Assembly: GCF_010668395.1 (NCBI RefSeq)
Contig: NZ_WUEY01000008.1
Coordinates: 186,001 to 250,000 of the forward strand
From: Martinezella lusitana
Lineage (GTDB): Bacteria; Pseudomonadota; Alphaproteobacteria; Rhizobiales; Rhizobiaceae
Reading direction: 5' to 3'
Length of the DNA stretch: 64,000 bases
Within the stretch, counting starts at the first letter, position 1. Every line of letters starts with the position of its first letter. Below the pieces are notes generated by a model that was not told where the DNA came from, made no database searches, and saw only the letters and a list, made by a program, of their open reading frames with translations. The position numbers and the translations under genes were made by a program. Below are positions 24,171 through 33,062 of the stretch, one piece after another.

Positions 24171-25628
24171 ATGGCTCAGGAAGAAGCTATCGATATGACT
24201 GGTGCAGGGAGTAACCAACTTCGTAAAAACTCGCTCGGGCTGATCGCCGTCACCTTCATGGTGATTTCGGCGGCGGCGCCGCTGACGGGTGTTGCCGGCG
24301 CGATGCCGCTGGCTTTCATGCTGGGGAACGGGGCGGGCATTCCGGCAACCTTCGTCTTCGTGACGCTGGTGATGCTGGCCTTTGCCGCAGGCTACGTCAC
24401 GATGTCGCGCTACGTCACCAATGCCGGTGCTTTCTACGCCTATGCGGCGCGTGGGCTTGGCGGCCGTGTCGCCGGGGCGGTCGCGGTCACCGCATTGGTC
24501 GCCTATAACGCCATGCAGTTCGGGCTCATCGGCCTGTTCGGCGGCATCGCAGCCGGCATCTTCGGTTCGTTTGGGCTGGTGTTGCCCTGGTGGATCTGGA
24601 GCCTGCTTGCCATCCTGCTGGTCGGCTTCCTTGGCTATCGCCAGGTCGACCTGTCCGCCAAGGTGCTCGTCTTCGTCGTAGCCCTGGAATATCTGGTGGT
24701 GCTGATCGTCGATTTCGCCATTCTGGGCAAGGGCGGTGCGAACGGGCTTGCACTGAATTTCTTCGATGCAAATGCCGTCTTTTCGGGTTCGCTGACCGCT
24801 GCGGTCCTCTTCTGCCTGGGCTGCTTCATCGGTTTCGAGGCAACGACCATCTACGCCGAGGAAGCGCGCGATCCGGAAAAGACGATTCCGCGGGCCACCT
24901 ATCTGTCGGTTCTGATGATCGGCATCTTCTTCATCTTCACCACATGGCTGATGATCGTCGGTATCGGCGCCGACAAGCTGCTCCCGACGATCCAGGGACT
25001 GCCTGATCCGTCGACGTTCTTCTTCGACCTCGCCGGTCAATATGCCGGCGGCACGATCGCGAATATCGCCGGCATCCTGCTGGTCTCCAGCCTGTTTGCC
25101 GCACTTTCGGCCTTTCATAACTACATCGCGCGCTACAGCTATGTCGCCGGCCGCGAGGGATTGCTGCCGGCGGTCTTCGGCCGGACGCATGATATCCATC
25201 AAAGCCCCCATGTCGGCTCGGTAACGCAGACGGCGGGAGCCTTGATCGTCCTGGCATTCTTCGCCGGGCTCGGCCTGGATCCGGTTCTCAACATGTTCAC
25301 CTGGATCAGCCAGATCGGCACGCTCGGCGTTCTCGGCATGATGACGGTGACTTCGGTCGCCGTGATTGCCTTCTTCCGCCGCACGGATCACACCGCATCG
25401 GCGCTGACGACACTGATCCTTCCGCTGGTCTCCGGTCTGGTGATGGCGGCGCTGTTCGTCTACATCTTCCTGCATTTCGGCGATCTGACCGGAACGACCG
25501 GCGGCGTGCTCGGCATCGTCCTGCCCTCGCTGATCCCGATCGCGGCGATCGTGGGCTATCTCGTCGCCATGCGTCTGCAGCGCGTCGATCCGGCCCGCTT
25601 CGCCCGCATGGGGCACAATCAGGGCTGA
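24171..25628 (+). CDS. APC-superfamily amino acid/amine permease
   Basis: A 485-residue inner-membrane transporter of the APC family with about 12 helices. Helix 1 carries the APC unwound-segment pattern (VISAAAPLTGVAGAMPLAF), and the family motif near helix 6-7 is LGCFIGFEATTIYAEEARDPEKTIPRATYLS. It ends the catabolic operon and should bring in the substrate, which suggests an amine- or amino-acid-like compound. Two starts are possible: 24171 with GGGAG at 8 nt, and 24156 with AGGAG at 7 nt; both give the same transporter core. Confidence 0.88.
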   Translation: MAQEEAIDMTGAGSNQLRKNSLGLIAVTFMVISAAAPLTGVAGAMPLAFMLGNGAGIPATFVFVTLVMLAFAAGYVTMSRYVTNAGAFYAYAARGLGGRVAGAVAVTALVAYNAMQFGLIGLFGGIAAGIFGSFGLVLPWWIWSLLAILLVGFLGYRQVDLSAKVLVFVVALEYLVVLIVDFAILGKGGANGLALNFFDANAVFSGSLTAAVLFCLGCFIGFEATTIYAEEARDPEKTIPRATYLSVLMIGIFFIFTTWLMIVGIGADKLLPTIQGLPDPSTFFFDLAGQYAGGTIANIAGILLVSSLFAALSAFHNYIARYSYVAGREGLLPAVFGRTHDIHQSPHVGSVTQTAGALIVLAFFAGLGLDPVLNMFTWISQIGTLGVLGMMTVTSVAVIAFFRRTDHTASALTTLILPLVSGLVMAALFVYIFLHFGDLTGTTGGVLGIVLPSLIPIAAIVGYLVAMRLQRVDPARFARMGHNQG

Positions 25629-25645
25629 GGCCGCTTATGCTTGCG

Positions 25646-25671
25646 GGATGCCGGCTTGGGCCGGCATCCCG
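25646..25671. terminator. Hairpin after the catabolic operon
   Basis: Perfect 11-bp arms (GGGATGCCGGC and complement) around TTGG, 17 nt after the permease stop, with no T-run following. It lies between the permease gene and the convergent toxin gene. Confidence 0.6.
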
Positions 25672-25711
25672 TCCTGGATCCGGTTCGGGGGCCGATGAGA
25701 AATTCCGCCGC

Positions 25712-25987
25712 CTAACGATCTTCCCGCGTATGCCACAACCTCAGGATATAGATCGTTGACTGCTGAATTTCGTAGCGTATCTCATAGTGGCCGACGAGCA
25801 GGCGCCTGACCTCGCGTGGGTCGAATTCAAAGAGTCGCTCGCCAATTCTTGGGTTGGCCAGCAGAATAGTCGGCGCTTTGGTCAGGGACTGCACCGCGCG
25901 AACGGCTGCCGGCTTGTTTACAGCCGCCAGAAATTCATAGAGACGACTGAGGTCGGATAGCGCCTTGCTGGTCCATTTTGCTTGCAT
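25712..25987 (-). CDS. RelE/ParE-family toxin
   Basis: A 91-residue protein with the RelE/ParE pattern: an N-terminal basic helix (WTSKALSDLSRLYEFLAAVN), a mid-protein NPRIGERLFEFDPREVRRLLVGHYEIRYEI strand pair and a C-terminal ILRLWHTREDR that supplies the final basic/His strand. ParE-type toxins act on gyrase and RelE-type toxins cleave mRNA on the ribosome; the arrangement with a ribbon-helix-helix antitoxin favours ParE. Its ATG overlaps the antitoxin stop by one base (TGATG). Confidence 0.88.
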   Translation of the reverse strand: MQAKWTSKALSDLSRLYEFLAAVNKPAAVRAVQSLTKAPTILLANPRIGERLFEFDPREVRRLLVGHYEIRYEIQQSTIYILRLWHTREDR

Positions 25988-26256
25988 CAGCGAGGAAGCG
26001 GCAAAGGTTCGTCGCTGCCGAGGCTATCGGCCCATGCCTGTACCGCCTGATGGTCGATCACGCGGCCCGCGTCTACGTCCAGAAGCGCTTCCCGGGTGAG
26101 CCTCTCGCGCTCTTCTTCCTGGTCGAGCCAAGCGGTAAGAGCCTGCTTCATGATCCAGCCGCGAGAACGCTCAAGCCTTTCAGCCATCAAATCGACTTTC
26201 TCGGCCAAGGAGAGTGGGACATGCGCGGTCAAGACTTTGGTGCCGGAACCTGACAT
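25987..26256 (-). CDS. CopG/RHH-type antitoxin
   Basis: An 89-residue protein whose N-terminal strand and helices (KVLTAHVPLSLAEKVDLMAERLERSRGWIMKQALTAWLDQEEER) form a ribbon-helix-helix DNA-binding domain; the rest is the toxin-binding tail (VDAGRVIDHQAVQAWADSLGSDEP). It is transcribed before the toxin and should autorepress through the inverted repeat upstream. Confidence 0.88.
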   Translation of the reverse strand: MSGSGTKVLTAHVPLSLAEKVDLMAERLERSRGWIMKQALTAWLDQEEERERLTREALLDVDAGRVIDHQAVQAWADSLGSDEPLPLPR

Positions 26257-26290
26257 GCGATCATCCTTTTCATGAGGTTCGATTTATTCC

Positions 26291-26305
26291 TAATCATAGT
26301 GATTA
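26291..26305. promoter_or_regulatory. Operator-like inverted repeat upstream of the antitoxin
   Basis: TAATCA-TAG-TGATTA, perfect 6-bp arms, 35 nt before the antitoxin start on the minus strand. Size and position suit autoregulation by the RHH antitoxin. Confidence 0.55.
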
Positions 26306-26405
26306 ATCTTGAATCGATCAATGACGCCCGTCGATTGGACCGAGCTGGCGGCTTTGTCTTTCCGACGAGACATCCAGCGGCAAACAGATATGCGATGGAG
26401 AACAC

Positions 26406-27179
26406 CTAACGGTAGAACTCCGATGGCGGCTTGCCAAAATGGCGGCGGAACATCGCGGTAAAGGCGCTCTGGCTGGCGTAGCCGCAATCGAAGGCGACGT
26501 CGATGATGCGGTCGCCGCTCGCCAGTTTGCGCAGCGCAAACAAAAGTCGCGCCTGTTCTCGCCATTGCGCGAAGCTCATGCCGGTTTCCTTGACGAAGAG
26601 GCGATGCACCGTCTTGGCCGTCACGCGAAGGCGTTCGGCCCATTGGCTAGCGGTCGACGTATCGGAAGGATGTTCGGTGATCGCTTCGCAGATCAGCTTG
26701 AGGCGCTCGTCTTCCGGCATGGGAAGATGCAGGGGCAGTACATCGGAGACACGTACTTCGTCCACGAGCAGCTGCATGAGGCGATCGTCGCGGCTGCCTT
26801 CCGCATAATCGAGGGGCACGCGAACGGCGGCGACGATGAGCTCGCGCAGCAGCGGCGAAACCTCGATGACGCAGCTTCCCGCCGGCATATGGCGGATCGC
26901 CGTCGCGTCGATGAAGACCGTGCGGATCTTCACTTCGCCGGCCATCTTCACGTCATGCTCCAGCCCGGCCGCCAGCCATAGCGCCCGGCTCGGCGGCACC
27001 ACCCAGGACCCCTCCACCGACCGCACGATCATCACACCCTCGATCGCGTAGAGCAGTTGGCCGCGCGGATGCGAGTGCCAGCCGGTGGAGGCCCCGTCCG
27101 GATAGTTGACGTCCATCGCCGCCATGGCGCGATGGGTATCGTGAAAATCGAGATGTTTTCGCGTCGGGTCGTTCTGCAT
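26406..27179 (-). CDS. AraC-family regulator with N-terminal cupin
   Basis: A 257-residue regulator. The cupin-like sensor has GWHSHPRGQLLYAIEG and PPSRALWLAAGLEHDVKM; the C-terminal HTH pair includes ASQWAERLRVTAKTVHRLFVKETGMSFAQWREQARLL and IIDVAFDCGYASQSAFTAMFRRHFGKPPSEF. It is divergent from the EamA exporter gene (95 nt apart) and probably regulates it. The start at 27179 is weakly supported by GAGATTGGGAC; an upstream in-frame start would overlap the exporter gene. Confidence 0.88.
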   Translation of the reverse strand: MQNDPTRKHLDFHDTHRAMAAMDVNYPDGASTGWHSHPRGQLLYAIEGVMIVRSVEGSWVVPPSRALWLAAGLEHDVKMAGEVKIRTVFIDATAIRHMPAGSCVIEVSPLLRELIVAAVRVPLDYAEGSRDDRLMQLLVDEVRVSDVLPLHLPMPEDERLKLICEAITEHPSDTSTASQWAERLRVTAKTVHRLFVKETGMSFAQWREQARLLFALRKLASGDRIIDVAFDCGYASQSAFTAMFRRHFGKPPSEFYR

Positions 27180-27273
27180 GTCCCAATCTCTACAGTCTTG
27201 GTCACCATAAAGCGATACGGACCGATATCGAAGCAGTAAGCCGGGGTCTCGAAATGATCCATGGGTATCGCAT

Positions 27274-28194
27274 ATGAAAAACAAGCTCGCATTTCTCTAT
27301 CCTCTCGTCGCCATCATCCTCTGGTCCGGCAACGTGATCGTTTCCCGAATGTCCGCGCATACGATCGGACCGGAGGCGATCACCTTCTATCGCCTGCTGC
27401 TCGCCGTCCTGCTGATGAGCACCTTCGTCGCCGTCCCGGCCTGGCGAAATCGCTTCGTCATCTGGCCGCACCTGGGGCAGTTCGCCATTCTCGGTTTCCT
27501 CGCCATGTGCTTCTTCCAGAGCCTGTCCTATCTGGCGGCGGAAACGACGACGGCGACGAACATGGCCGTGTTCACGGCGCTGACGCCGCTGCTCACGGTG
27601 GCCTTGAGCGCCTTCGTGCTGAAGGATACGCCGACTGTCGGAATGGTCGGCGGCGGCGTCCTGTCGCTTGTCGGGCTCGTTTATCTGGTCAGCGCCGGCG
27701 ATCCGGCAGCGCTCGCGCGTAATGGCGTGCATCTCGGCGATCCGCTGATGTTCATTGCGGCGCTGAGCTATGCCGTCTATGGCGTCCTGCTCAAGCGTTG
27801 GAACCTGCCCGTCGCCGGCTGGCAATCGACCTATATGCAGGCGATCTGCGCTCTGGTGATCATGTTTCCGGCATTTCTTGCCACGCCAGCGCCCTTGCGT
27901 GCGCTGAATGCCGAGACCTTGCCGCTCATTGCCTATGCCGGTGGCCTCGCGTCCGTCGTCCTTCCGTTTTTATGGGTGCGCGGCGTTCATATCCTCGGCC
28001 CCAACCGCTGCGCGGCCTTCATGAACCTGTTGCCGGTGTTCACCGCGCTCGGCGCCATTGTGATGCTTGGCGAACCGGTACGGGCCTATCACGTCATCGG
28101 CGGTGGTGCCGCGCTCGTCGGCGTTGCCTGCGTGGAGCTTTTCCGCCGGCCCTTGCGCAGCGCGCCACCGGCCATGCCCGAAATTGTCGACTAA
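27274..28194 (+). CDS. EamA-family (DMT) transporter
   Basis: A 306-residue membrane protein with ten hydrophobic segments arranged as two EamA repeats. Each repeat begins in the usual way (LVAIILWSGNVIVSRM for the first, DPLMFIAALSYAVYGVLLKRW for the second), and the first holds ETTTATNMAVFTALTPLLTVALSAF. Such proteins export or import metabolites such as amino acids. It is probably controlled by the divergent AraC-type gene. Substrate unknown. Confidence 0.9.
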   Translation: MKNKLAFLYPLVAIILWSGNVIVSRMSAHTIGPEAITFYRLLLAVLLMSTFVAVPAWRNRFVIWPHLGQFAILGFLAMCFFQSLSYLAAETTTATNMAVFTALTPLLTVALSAFVLKDTPTVGMVGGGVLSLVGLVYLVSAGDPAALARNGVHLGDPLMFIAALSYAVYGVLLKRWNLPVAGWQSTYMQAICALVIMFPAFLATPAPLRALNAETLPLIAYAGGLASVVLPFLWVRGVHILGPNRCAAFMNLLPVFTALGAIVMLGEPVRAYHVIGGGAALVGVACVELFRRPLRSAPPAMPEIVD

Positions 28195-28511
28195 GCGAAT
28201 GGACTGCCGCGAACGGACGCGGCTTTCTGCATTGAAATCACGCCCGGGGCAGGCATGAGAGCTCTTCGGGGGAAGCGCGAGCCGCGCAAAATCCTGGGGG
28301 TGACTTTGAGCCCCCAATTTGCAGCGGCGAAAAATGGGCCTTTTGCTCTGCTGCTCAAGAACGGGGTATGGAGCATCCATCAACTTTACGGCACCATGGA
28401 CATCAAGCTCTTCTGAGCGCGGTCTTTCCTCTCTCCAACGTTGACCGGCCAAGCGGAGCGCGTCTAGTTTCCGTGTCACGACAGGATTCGAGATCGAAGA
28501 GGAAAACCGGC
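28195..28511. other. Intergenic stretch, no feature recognised
   Basis: About 315 nt between the EamA gene and the DsbA-like gene. No ribosome-site-supported frame, strong hairpin with T-run, or clear repeat was seen. An AGAGGA ribosome site at its right end belongs to the DsbA-like gene. Confidence 0.4.
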
Positions 28512-29072
28512 ATGACCCACGTCGCCTGGCGCGCAGATCCATTGAGCTGGGGCCACGGGCCGCGCATTTTTGAAATCTTCCTGGAACCCACTTGCCCGTA
28601 TTCGGTCAGGGCTTTCAACAAGCTCGACGATTTTCTGAAACAGGCAGGCGAGGATAAGGTTACCATCAAGGTGCGCCTGCAATCGCAGCCCTGGCATATG
28701 TATTCCGGCGTCCTCGTGCGCTGCATTCTTGCGGCTTCGACGCTTCCCGGAGGCAAGGAGACGGCGAAGAAGGTGATGGCTGCGATCGGCGTCCATCGCG
28801 AGGAGTTCGAGTTCGCTCATCACGCCGGCGGACCGAACATGGACGTGACGCCGAACGCGCTGATCGAGCGGCTGGAGAATTACAGCGGCATCCAGCTGAA
28901 GGAGGCCTTCGCGATCCCGGACCTCGACCGCGAGATCAAATGGCACTGCAAATACGCCCGGCAGAACGGCATCCACGTATCCCCGACCTTCATGATCGAC
29001 GGGCTGGTGCAGGCCGACATGAGCAGCGGCGACAACATAGAAGCCTGGGTCAAGAAAGTATCGGCGTCGTAG
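28512..29072 (+). CDS. DsbA-like thioredoxin-fold protein (CPYS)
   Basis: A 186-residue thioredoxin-fold protein. The active-site-like motif is CPYS (residues 28-31) with only one cysteine, after EIFLEPT; the helical insert and the cis-proline motif VSPTFMIDG near the C terminus match the DsbA/FrnE group. No signal peptide is visible, so it is probably cytoplasmic. A lone cysteine suggests glutathione-linked or isomerase-type chemistry rather than disulfide formation. The ATG at 28512 with AGAGGA was chosen; the longer upstream frame has no family match. Confidence 0.82.
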   Translation: MTHVAWRADPLSWGHGPRIFEIFLEPTCPYSVRAFNKLDDFLKQAGEDKVTIKVRLQSQPWHMYSGVLVRCILAASTLPGGKETAKKVMAAIGVHREEFEFAHHAGGPNMDVTPNALIERLENYSGIQLKEAFAIPDLDREIKWHCKYARQNGIHVSPTFMIDGLVQADMSSGDNIEAWVKKVSAS

Positions 29073-29271
29073 GAGGCGGGCACAATCGCCCTCCCGATTT
29101 GCCGATCGCCGGGCAGCGGCCGGTTTGACACTTGAAGTCTGCGGCCAACGGGTCAACGCCCGGCTTCGGCGTGAGGAATGTTCGGGCATGCGATCCGAGC
29201 GCCCATCGTTGCCGGCAATTTGGAAAGGCGGCGATGCTTCCGCATCGGCGCCTTTGCCACTTGCTATGCCG

Positions 29272-30468
29272 TCAGTCTTCCACGTTGGGCAGCAGGATCG
29301 TCAGAAGCCCGATCAGCGGCAGGAAGGCGCAAAGTTCGAAGACGAACTCGATGCTCGTATGGTCGGCAAGCACGCCAAGCGCCGCCGCCCCGATGCCGCC
29401 CATGCCGAAGGCGAAGCCGAAGAACAGGCCCGACACCATGCCGACGCGGCCGGGCAGCAGCTCCTGCGCATAGACGACAATCGCAGAGAAGGCGGACGCG
29501 ATGACCGTGCCGATGATCGCGCTGAGGACAATCGTCGTTTCGAGATTGGCGTGGGGCAGGACGATGGTGAAGGGCAGGATGCCGAGGATGGATCCCCAGA
29601 TGACCTTCTTGCGGCCGATGCGGTCCCCAACCGGGCCGCCGACCATCGTGCCGACCGCGACGGCGGCGAAGAACACGAACTGGCAGAGCTGCGCCGTCCG
29701 TTCGGTGACGCCGAACCGGGCCATCAGGTAGAAATTATAGTAGCTGGTGAAGCTCGCCAGATAGAAATACTTCGAGAAGATCAAGGCGATCAGGACGGCA
29801 ATGGCAAGGCCGACGCGGGCGCGCGACAAGCTCAGCGCCTTGTGGGTCTTGCCGGTCTTGGCCGGCGCGCGCAGGTGCCCGCCGTTTACCTGATACCAGC
29901 GGCCCAGCCCTCCGAGGACGAGGATGCCGATGAAGGCCAGGCTCGCGAGCGCCGCCATTCCATGCTGGCCGTGCGGAAGAATGAAGAAGGCGGCCAGCAG
30001 CGGCCCGAGCGACGTGCCGAAATTGCCGCCGACCTGGAACAGCGACTGGGCAAAGCCGTGCTTGCCGCCGGATGCCAGCCGCGCGATGCGGGATGCTTCG
30101 GGGTGAAAGATCGAGGAGCCGAGGCCGAGCAGCATCGCGCCCATCAGCAGGGTCGGATAGTTCGAGGCCATTCCGAGCGTAATCATGCCGGTACAGCTGC
30201 AGGCCATGCCGAACGGCAAGGAATAGGGTTGCGGCCGCCCGTCCGTGTACCACCCGACGAAGGGCTGCAGGATCGAGGCGGTAATCTGGTAGACGAAGGT
30301 CAGGACGCCGAGCTGGGCAAAGCTGAGGTCGAAGCCGGTCTTCAGCACCGGATAGCTCGCCGGCAGCAGGGACTGGGTGACATCATTGATGAAGTGGCCG
30401 AGACTGGCCACCATAATGACCGGATATATCGTCGCCGCCGCGCGAGGCGGGTTCATGACCTGGCTCAT
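29272..30468 (-). CDS. fsr: MFS transporter, fosmidomycin-resistance (Fsr) type
   Basis: A 398-residue, 12-helix MFS exporter. Fsr-like features are the opening HFINDVTQSLLPASYPVLK, the GLGSSIFHPEASRIAR motif in helix 4-5 and FQVGGNFGTSLGPLLAAFF. Such proteins extrude fosmidomycin or related phosphonates and other small drugs. It is divergent from an AraC-family gene with 94 nt between the two starts. The start at 30468 has GTGAGAGCC before it; an alternative ATG lies four codons further in. Confidence 0.85.
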   Translation of the reverse strand: MSQVMNPPRAAATIYPVIMVASLGHFINDVTQSLLPASYPVLKTGFDLSFAQLGVLTFVYQITASILQPFVGWYTDGRPQPYSLPFGMACSCTGMITLGMASNYPTLLMGAMLLGLGSSIFHPEASRIARLASGGKHGFAQSLFQVGGNFGTSLGPLLAAFFILPHGQHGMAALASLAFIGILVLGGLGRWYQVNGGHLRAPAKTGKTHKALSLSRARVGLAIAVLIALIFSKYFYLASFTSYYNFYLMARFGVTERTAQLCQFVFFAAVAVGTMVGGPVGDRIGRKKVIWGSILGILPFTIVLPHANLETTIVLSAIIGTVIASAFSAIVVYAQELLPGRVGMVSGLFFGFAFGMGGIGAAALGVLADHTSIEFVFELCAFLPLIGLLTILLPNVED

Positions 30469-30562
30469 GGCTCTCACTTTCAAATCGTTCGCCGCGCTGA
30501 TATTAGAAAAGACAATCGCCCGCTACCGCGATAAGGCGCAACTACTACGAGACTGGGCCAGA

Positions 30563-31372
30563 ATGGTCAGGAACAGCCGCATAGATCCATTCATCGATGT
30601 CGACCGGCCTCTCATTGCCCTCGGCAACGAGTATAGGGACGGGCATCGTGTCGATCCGCACCAGCATCGGCGCGCGCAACTTCTATACGGCTTTTCCGGC
30701 GTAGTCGTGGTGACCACTCCGGATGGTACGCTCGTCATGCCGCCCGAGCGCGGCATGTGGATCCCTCCGGGCGTCATCCATAGCGTGCGTATGCTCGGCA
30801 ATGTCAGCATGCGTAGCGTCTATATTCAGCCGCAGGCAATCAAGACGATGCCCGATCATTGCCAGGTTGTCGAAATATCGCCCCTGTTGCGCACGCTCAT
30901 TGCGGAGGCCGTCGATATTCCGGTCGACTATGACGTCAACGATCGCGCCGGTGCCTTGATGACCTTGCTTCTGCACGAGCTGGCAAGGCTGAAACCGCTG
31001 CCTTTATCCTTGCCGATCCCGCGCAACAGTGTGCTTGCCCAGAAGTGCCAGGATTTCGTGCGGCAACCGACGACGCACGATACGATCGATGTCTGGGCGA
31101 ATTACATGAGCATGAGCCGGCGTGCGTTTACCCGCATGTTTCGTCTCGAGACGGGCCTCAGCTTCGTCAAGTGGCGCGAGCAGGCCTGCCTTCATGCCGC
31201 GCTTCCCCGGCTCGTCGCGGGGACGCCGGTGACGACGATTGCAATCGACCTCGGCTACAAGAACCCGGCCGCCTTCACGACCATGTTCAAGCGGGCCTTT
31301 GGCTATTCGCCGCGCGAGATCACGCGCCAGCATGCGCGCAACGGTTCCCCGAGTGCTGGCCTCCAGCCTTGA
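30563..31372 (+). CDS. AraC-family regulator with N-terminal cupin
   Basis: A 269-residue regulator of the same architecture as the one at 26.4-27.2 kb: sensor cupin (HRVDPHQHRRAQLLYGFSG, PPERGMWIPPGVIHSVRM) and C-terminal HTH pair (VWANYMSMSRRAFTRMFRLETGLSFVKWREQACL, then VTTIAIDLGYKNPAAFTTMFKRAFGYSP). It is divergent from the Fsr-like exporter and probably controls it. The ATG at 30563 was chosen because a longer frame would run into the exporter gene. Confidence 0.86.
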   Translation: MVRNSRIDPFIDVDRPLIALGNEYRDGHRVDPHQHRRAQLLYGFSGVVVVTTPDGTLVMPPERGMWIPPGVIHSVRMLGNVSMRSVYIQPQAIKTMPDHCQVVEISPLLRTLIAEAVDIPVDYDVNDRAGALMTLLLHELARLKPLPLSLPIPRNSVLAQKCQDFVRQPTTHDTIDVWANYMSMSRRAFTRMFRLETGLSFVKWREQACLHAALPRLVAGTPVTTIAIDLGYKNPAAFTTMFKRAFGYSPREITRQHARNGSPSAGLQP

Positions 31373-31433
31373 AGGTCATTGCGAGCCGCCGAGATGATCG
31401 CCACAGAACGCGGGAGACTCATGGCATGACCCG

Positions 31434-33062
31434 TCAGGTCGCGTCGAGATAGGGCTTCAGAGGCATATCGTCATGCCTCGGCACCGTTTGCCGTTCGATC
31501 ATGTGGTGGATGACCGGCGGCTGGCCGCCGCGATGCAGGGCATCGAGACGCTCCGCGACATCGATATCGGCATGCGTCTGGCGCTGGCTATGGCGAACAT
31601 AGTCGATCCAGGTCGGCAGATGGTAGCTTTCCGTCCATGTGTTCGGCTTTTCCAGATCGCGCAAGAGCGACCATTGCTTCGCGCCATCCCGGATTCGCAT
31701 CCGGCGCCGCTGGGCCATGACGGCCAGAAACTCCGGCACGTCATCCTGATCGATGTCGTAATCCACCATGACCAGGATCGGACCGCTTCTGGATCGCAGG
31801 TCAAGCTGCAGTTGCGGTTCGCTGAACGTGTTCGTCGGATCGAGATTGAGGGATTCGAAGTCCGGCTGGCGCAACAGAAGGCCAAGCAGGCCGCCTATCG
31901 CCAACGTGACGCTTGCGATGCAGAGAGCGCCGGTGACGCCATGGGCGTCGGCCAGTTCGCCCCACATCCAGCTTCCTACGGCCATGCCGCCGAAAGTCGC
32001 CGTCTGGTAAAGCGAAAGGGCGCGACCGACGACCCAGCGCGGCGTGGAGAGCTGAACGGTGACGTTGAAGAGCGAAAAGGCCTGCACCCAGGCAACACCG
32101 GCCGGCATGAGAAGAAGACAGCTCAGCCACACCTGATGGCTGAGCGACAGGAAGAAGCAGCTGACCGCCAGCGTGAAGAATGCGCCGCGGATCACCCATT
32201 CATTGCTCAGGAGGTCACGAATGCGGCCGATCAGCAGCGCGCCGCAAATGGCGCCGAAGCCGAAGAAGCCGAGCATGATGCCGTAGGTGATCGCCGTGCC
32301 ATGCACATGATCGCGCGCGACGAGAGGCAGCAGCGCCAGGATGACGATCGCCGTCAGGCCGAAGACGAAGCTGCGGCACATCACCTTGAGTAGGTTCGGC
32401 GACATCAGGACATAGCGGAACCCGGCCGACATCGCGCTTGCGAAAGGCTCGCGCGGCAGCGCATTGCGGGCGGGGGCCTTCTTCCAGCGCAACAGCGTGA
32501 GAATGAGAGCGAAATAGCAGAAGACGTTGAAGAGGAATGCGAAAGCCGCGCCCGCGGCCGCGACGATGACGCCGCCGATCGCCGGCCCGATGCTGCGCAT
32601 CAGATTATAGCTCATGCTGTTGAGCGCAACGGCGCCGGGCAGATGTTCGCGCGGGACGACGTCGCCCATCGAAGCCTGCCATGACGGATTGTGAAGAGCG
32701 CCACCGCAGCCGATCAGGAAGGTGAAGCAGAGCAGCAGCCAGGGCGTCAGGGCATTGCTGTAGGAAAGTACGGCCAGCGTCGCGGAGACTGAGAGCATCA
32801 GCGTCTGCGCGATCAGCATGATCCGCCTGCGGTCGTAATTGTCGGCCAGTGCCCCGGCCGCAAGCGAGAAGATCATGACGGGCAGGGTGGTGGAGGACTG
32901 CACCAGCGCGACCATGCCGTGGGAGGTCGCAAGGCTGGTCATGAGCCAGGCCGCACCGACGCCTTCGACCAGACCGCCGAGATTGGAAATGAGCGTTGCC
33001 GACCAGAGCGAGCGGAATGTCTTGGATTGAAACGCGACGAGCGGAGAGGTTCTATTGAGCAT
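31434..33062 (-). CDS. MFS_3 (EntS-like) transporter with C-terminal soluble domain
   Basis: A 542-residue protein: residues 1-410 form an MFS carrier of the MFS_3/EntS type (FRSLWSATLISNLGGLVEGVGAAWLM at the start, GALADNYDRRRIML as motif A, LNSMSYNLMRSIGPAIGGVIV). The remaining 130 residues are soluble and begin ILVMVDYDIDQDDVPEFLAVM, resembling a small ferredoxin-like (ABM-like) domain, an arrangement known in this family. It is probably an exporter of siderophore-like or drug-like compounds; substrate unknown. It is alone on its strand. Confidence 0.85.
   Translation of the reverse strand: MLNRTSPLVAFQSKTFRSLWSATLISNLGGLVEGVGAAWLMTSLATSHGMVALVQSSTTLPVMIFSLAAGALADNYDRRRIMLIAQTLMLSVSATLAVLSYSNALTPWLLLCFTFLIGCGGALHNPSWQASMGDVVPREHLPGAVALNSMSYNLMRSIGPAIGGVIVAAAGAAFAFLFNVFCYFALILTLLRWKKAPARNALPREPFASAMSAGFRYVLMSPNLLKVMCRSFVFGLTAIVILALLPLVARDHVHGTAITYGIMLGFFGFGAICGALLIGRIRDLLSNEWVIRGAFFTLAVSCFFLSLSHQVWLSCLLLMPAGVAWVQAFSLFNVTVQLSTPRWVVGRALSLYQTATFGGMAVGSWMWGELADAHGVTGALCIASVTLAIGGLLGLLLRQPDFESLNLDPTNTFSEPQLQLDLRSRSGPILVMVDYDIDQDDVPEFLAVMAQRRRMRIRDGAKQWSLLRDLEKPNTWTESYHLPTWIDYVRHSQRQTHADIDVAERLDALHRGGQPPVIHHMIERQTVPRHDDMPLKPYLDAT

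Noticed and set aside
23778..25616. 612-codon minus-strand frame opposite the APC permease gene
   Set aside because: Complement of hydrophobic codons gives a Gln/Asp/Arg-rich product with no family resemblance.
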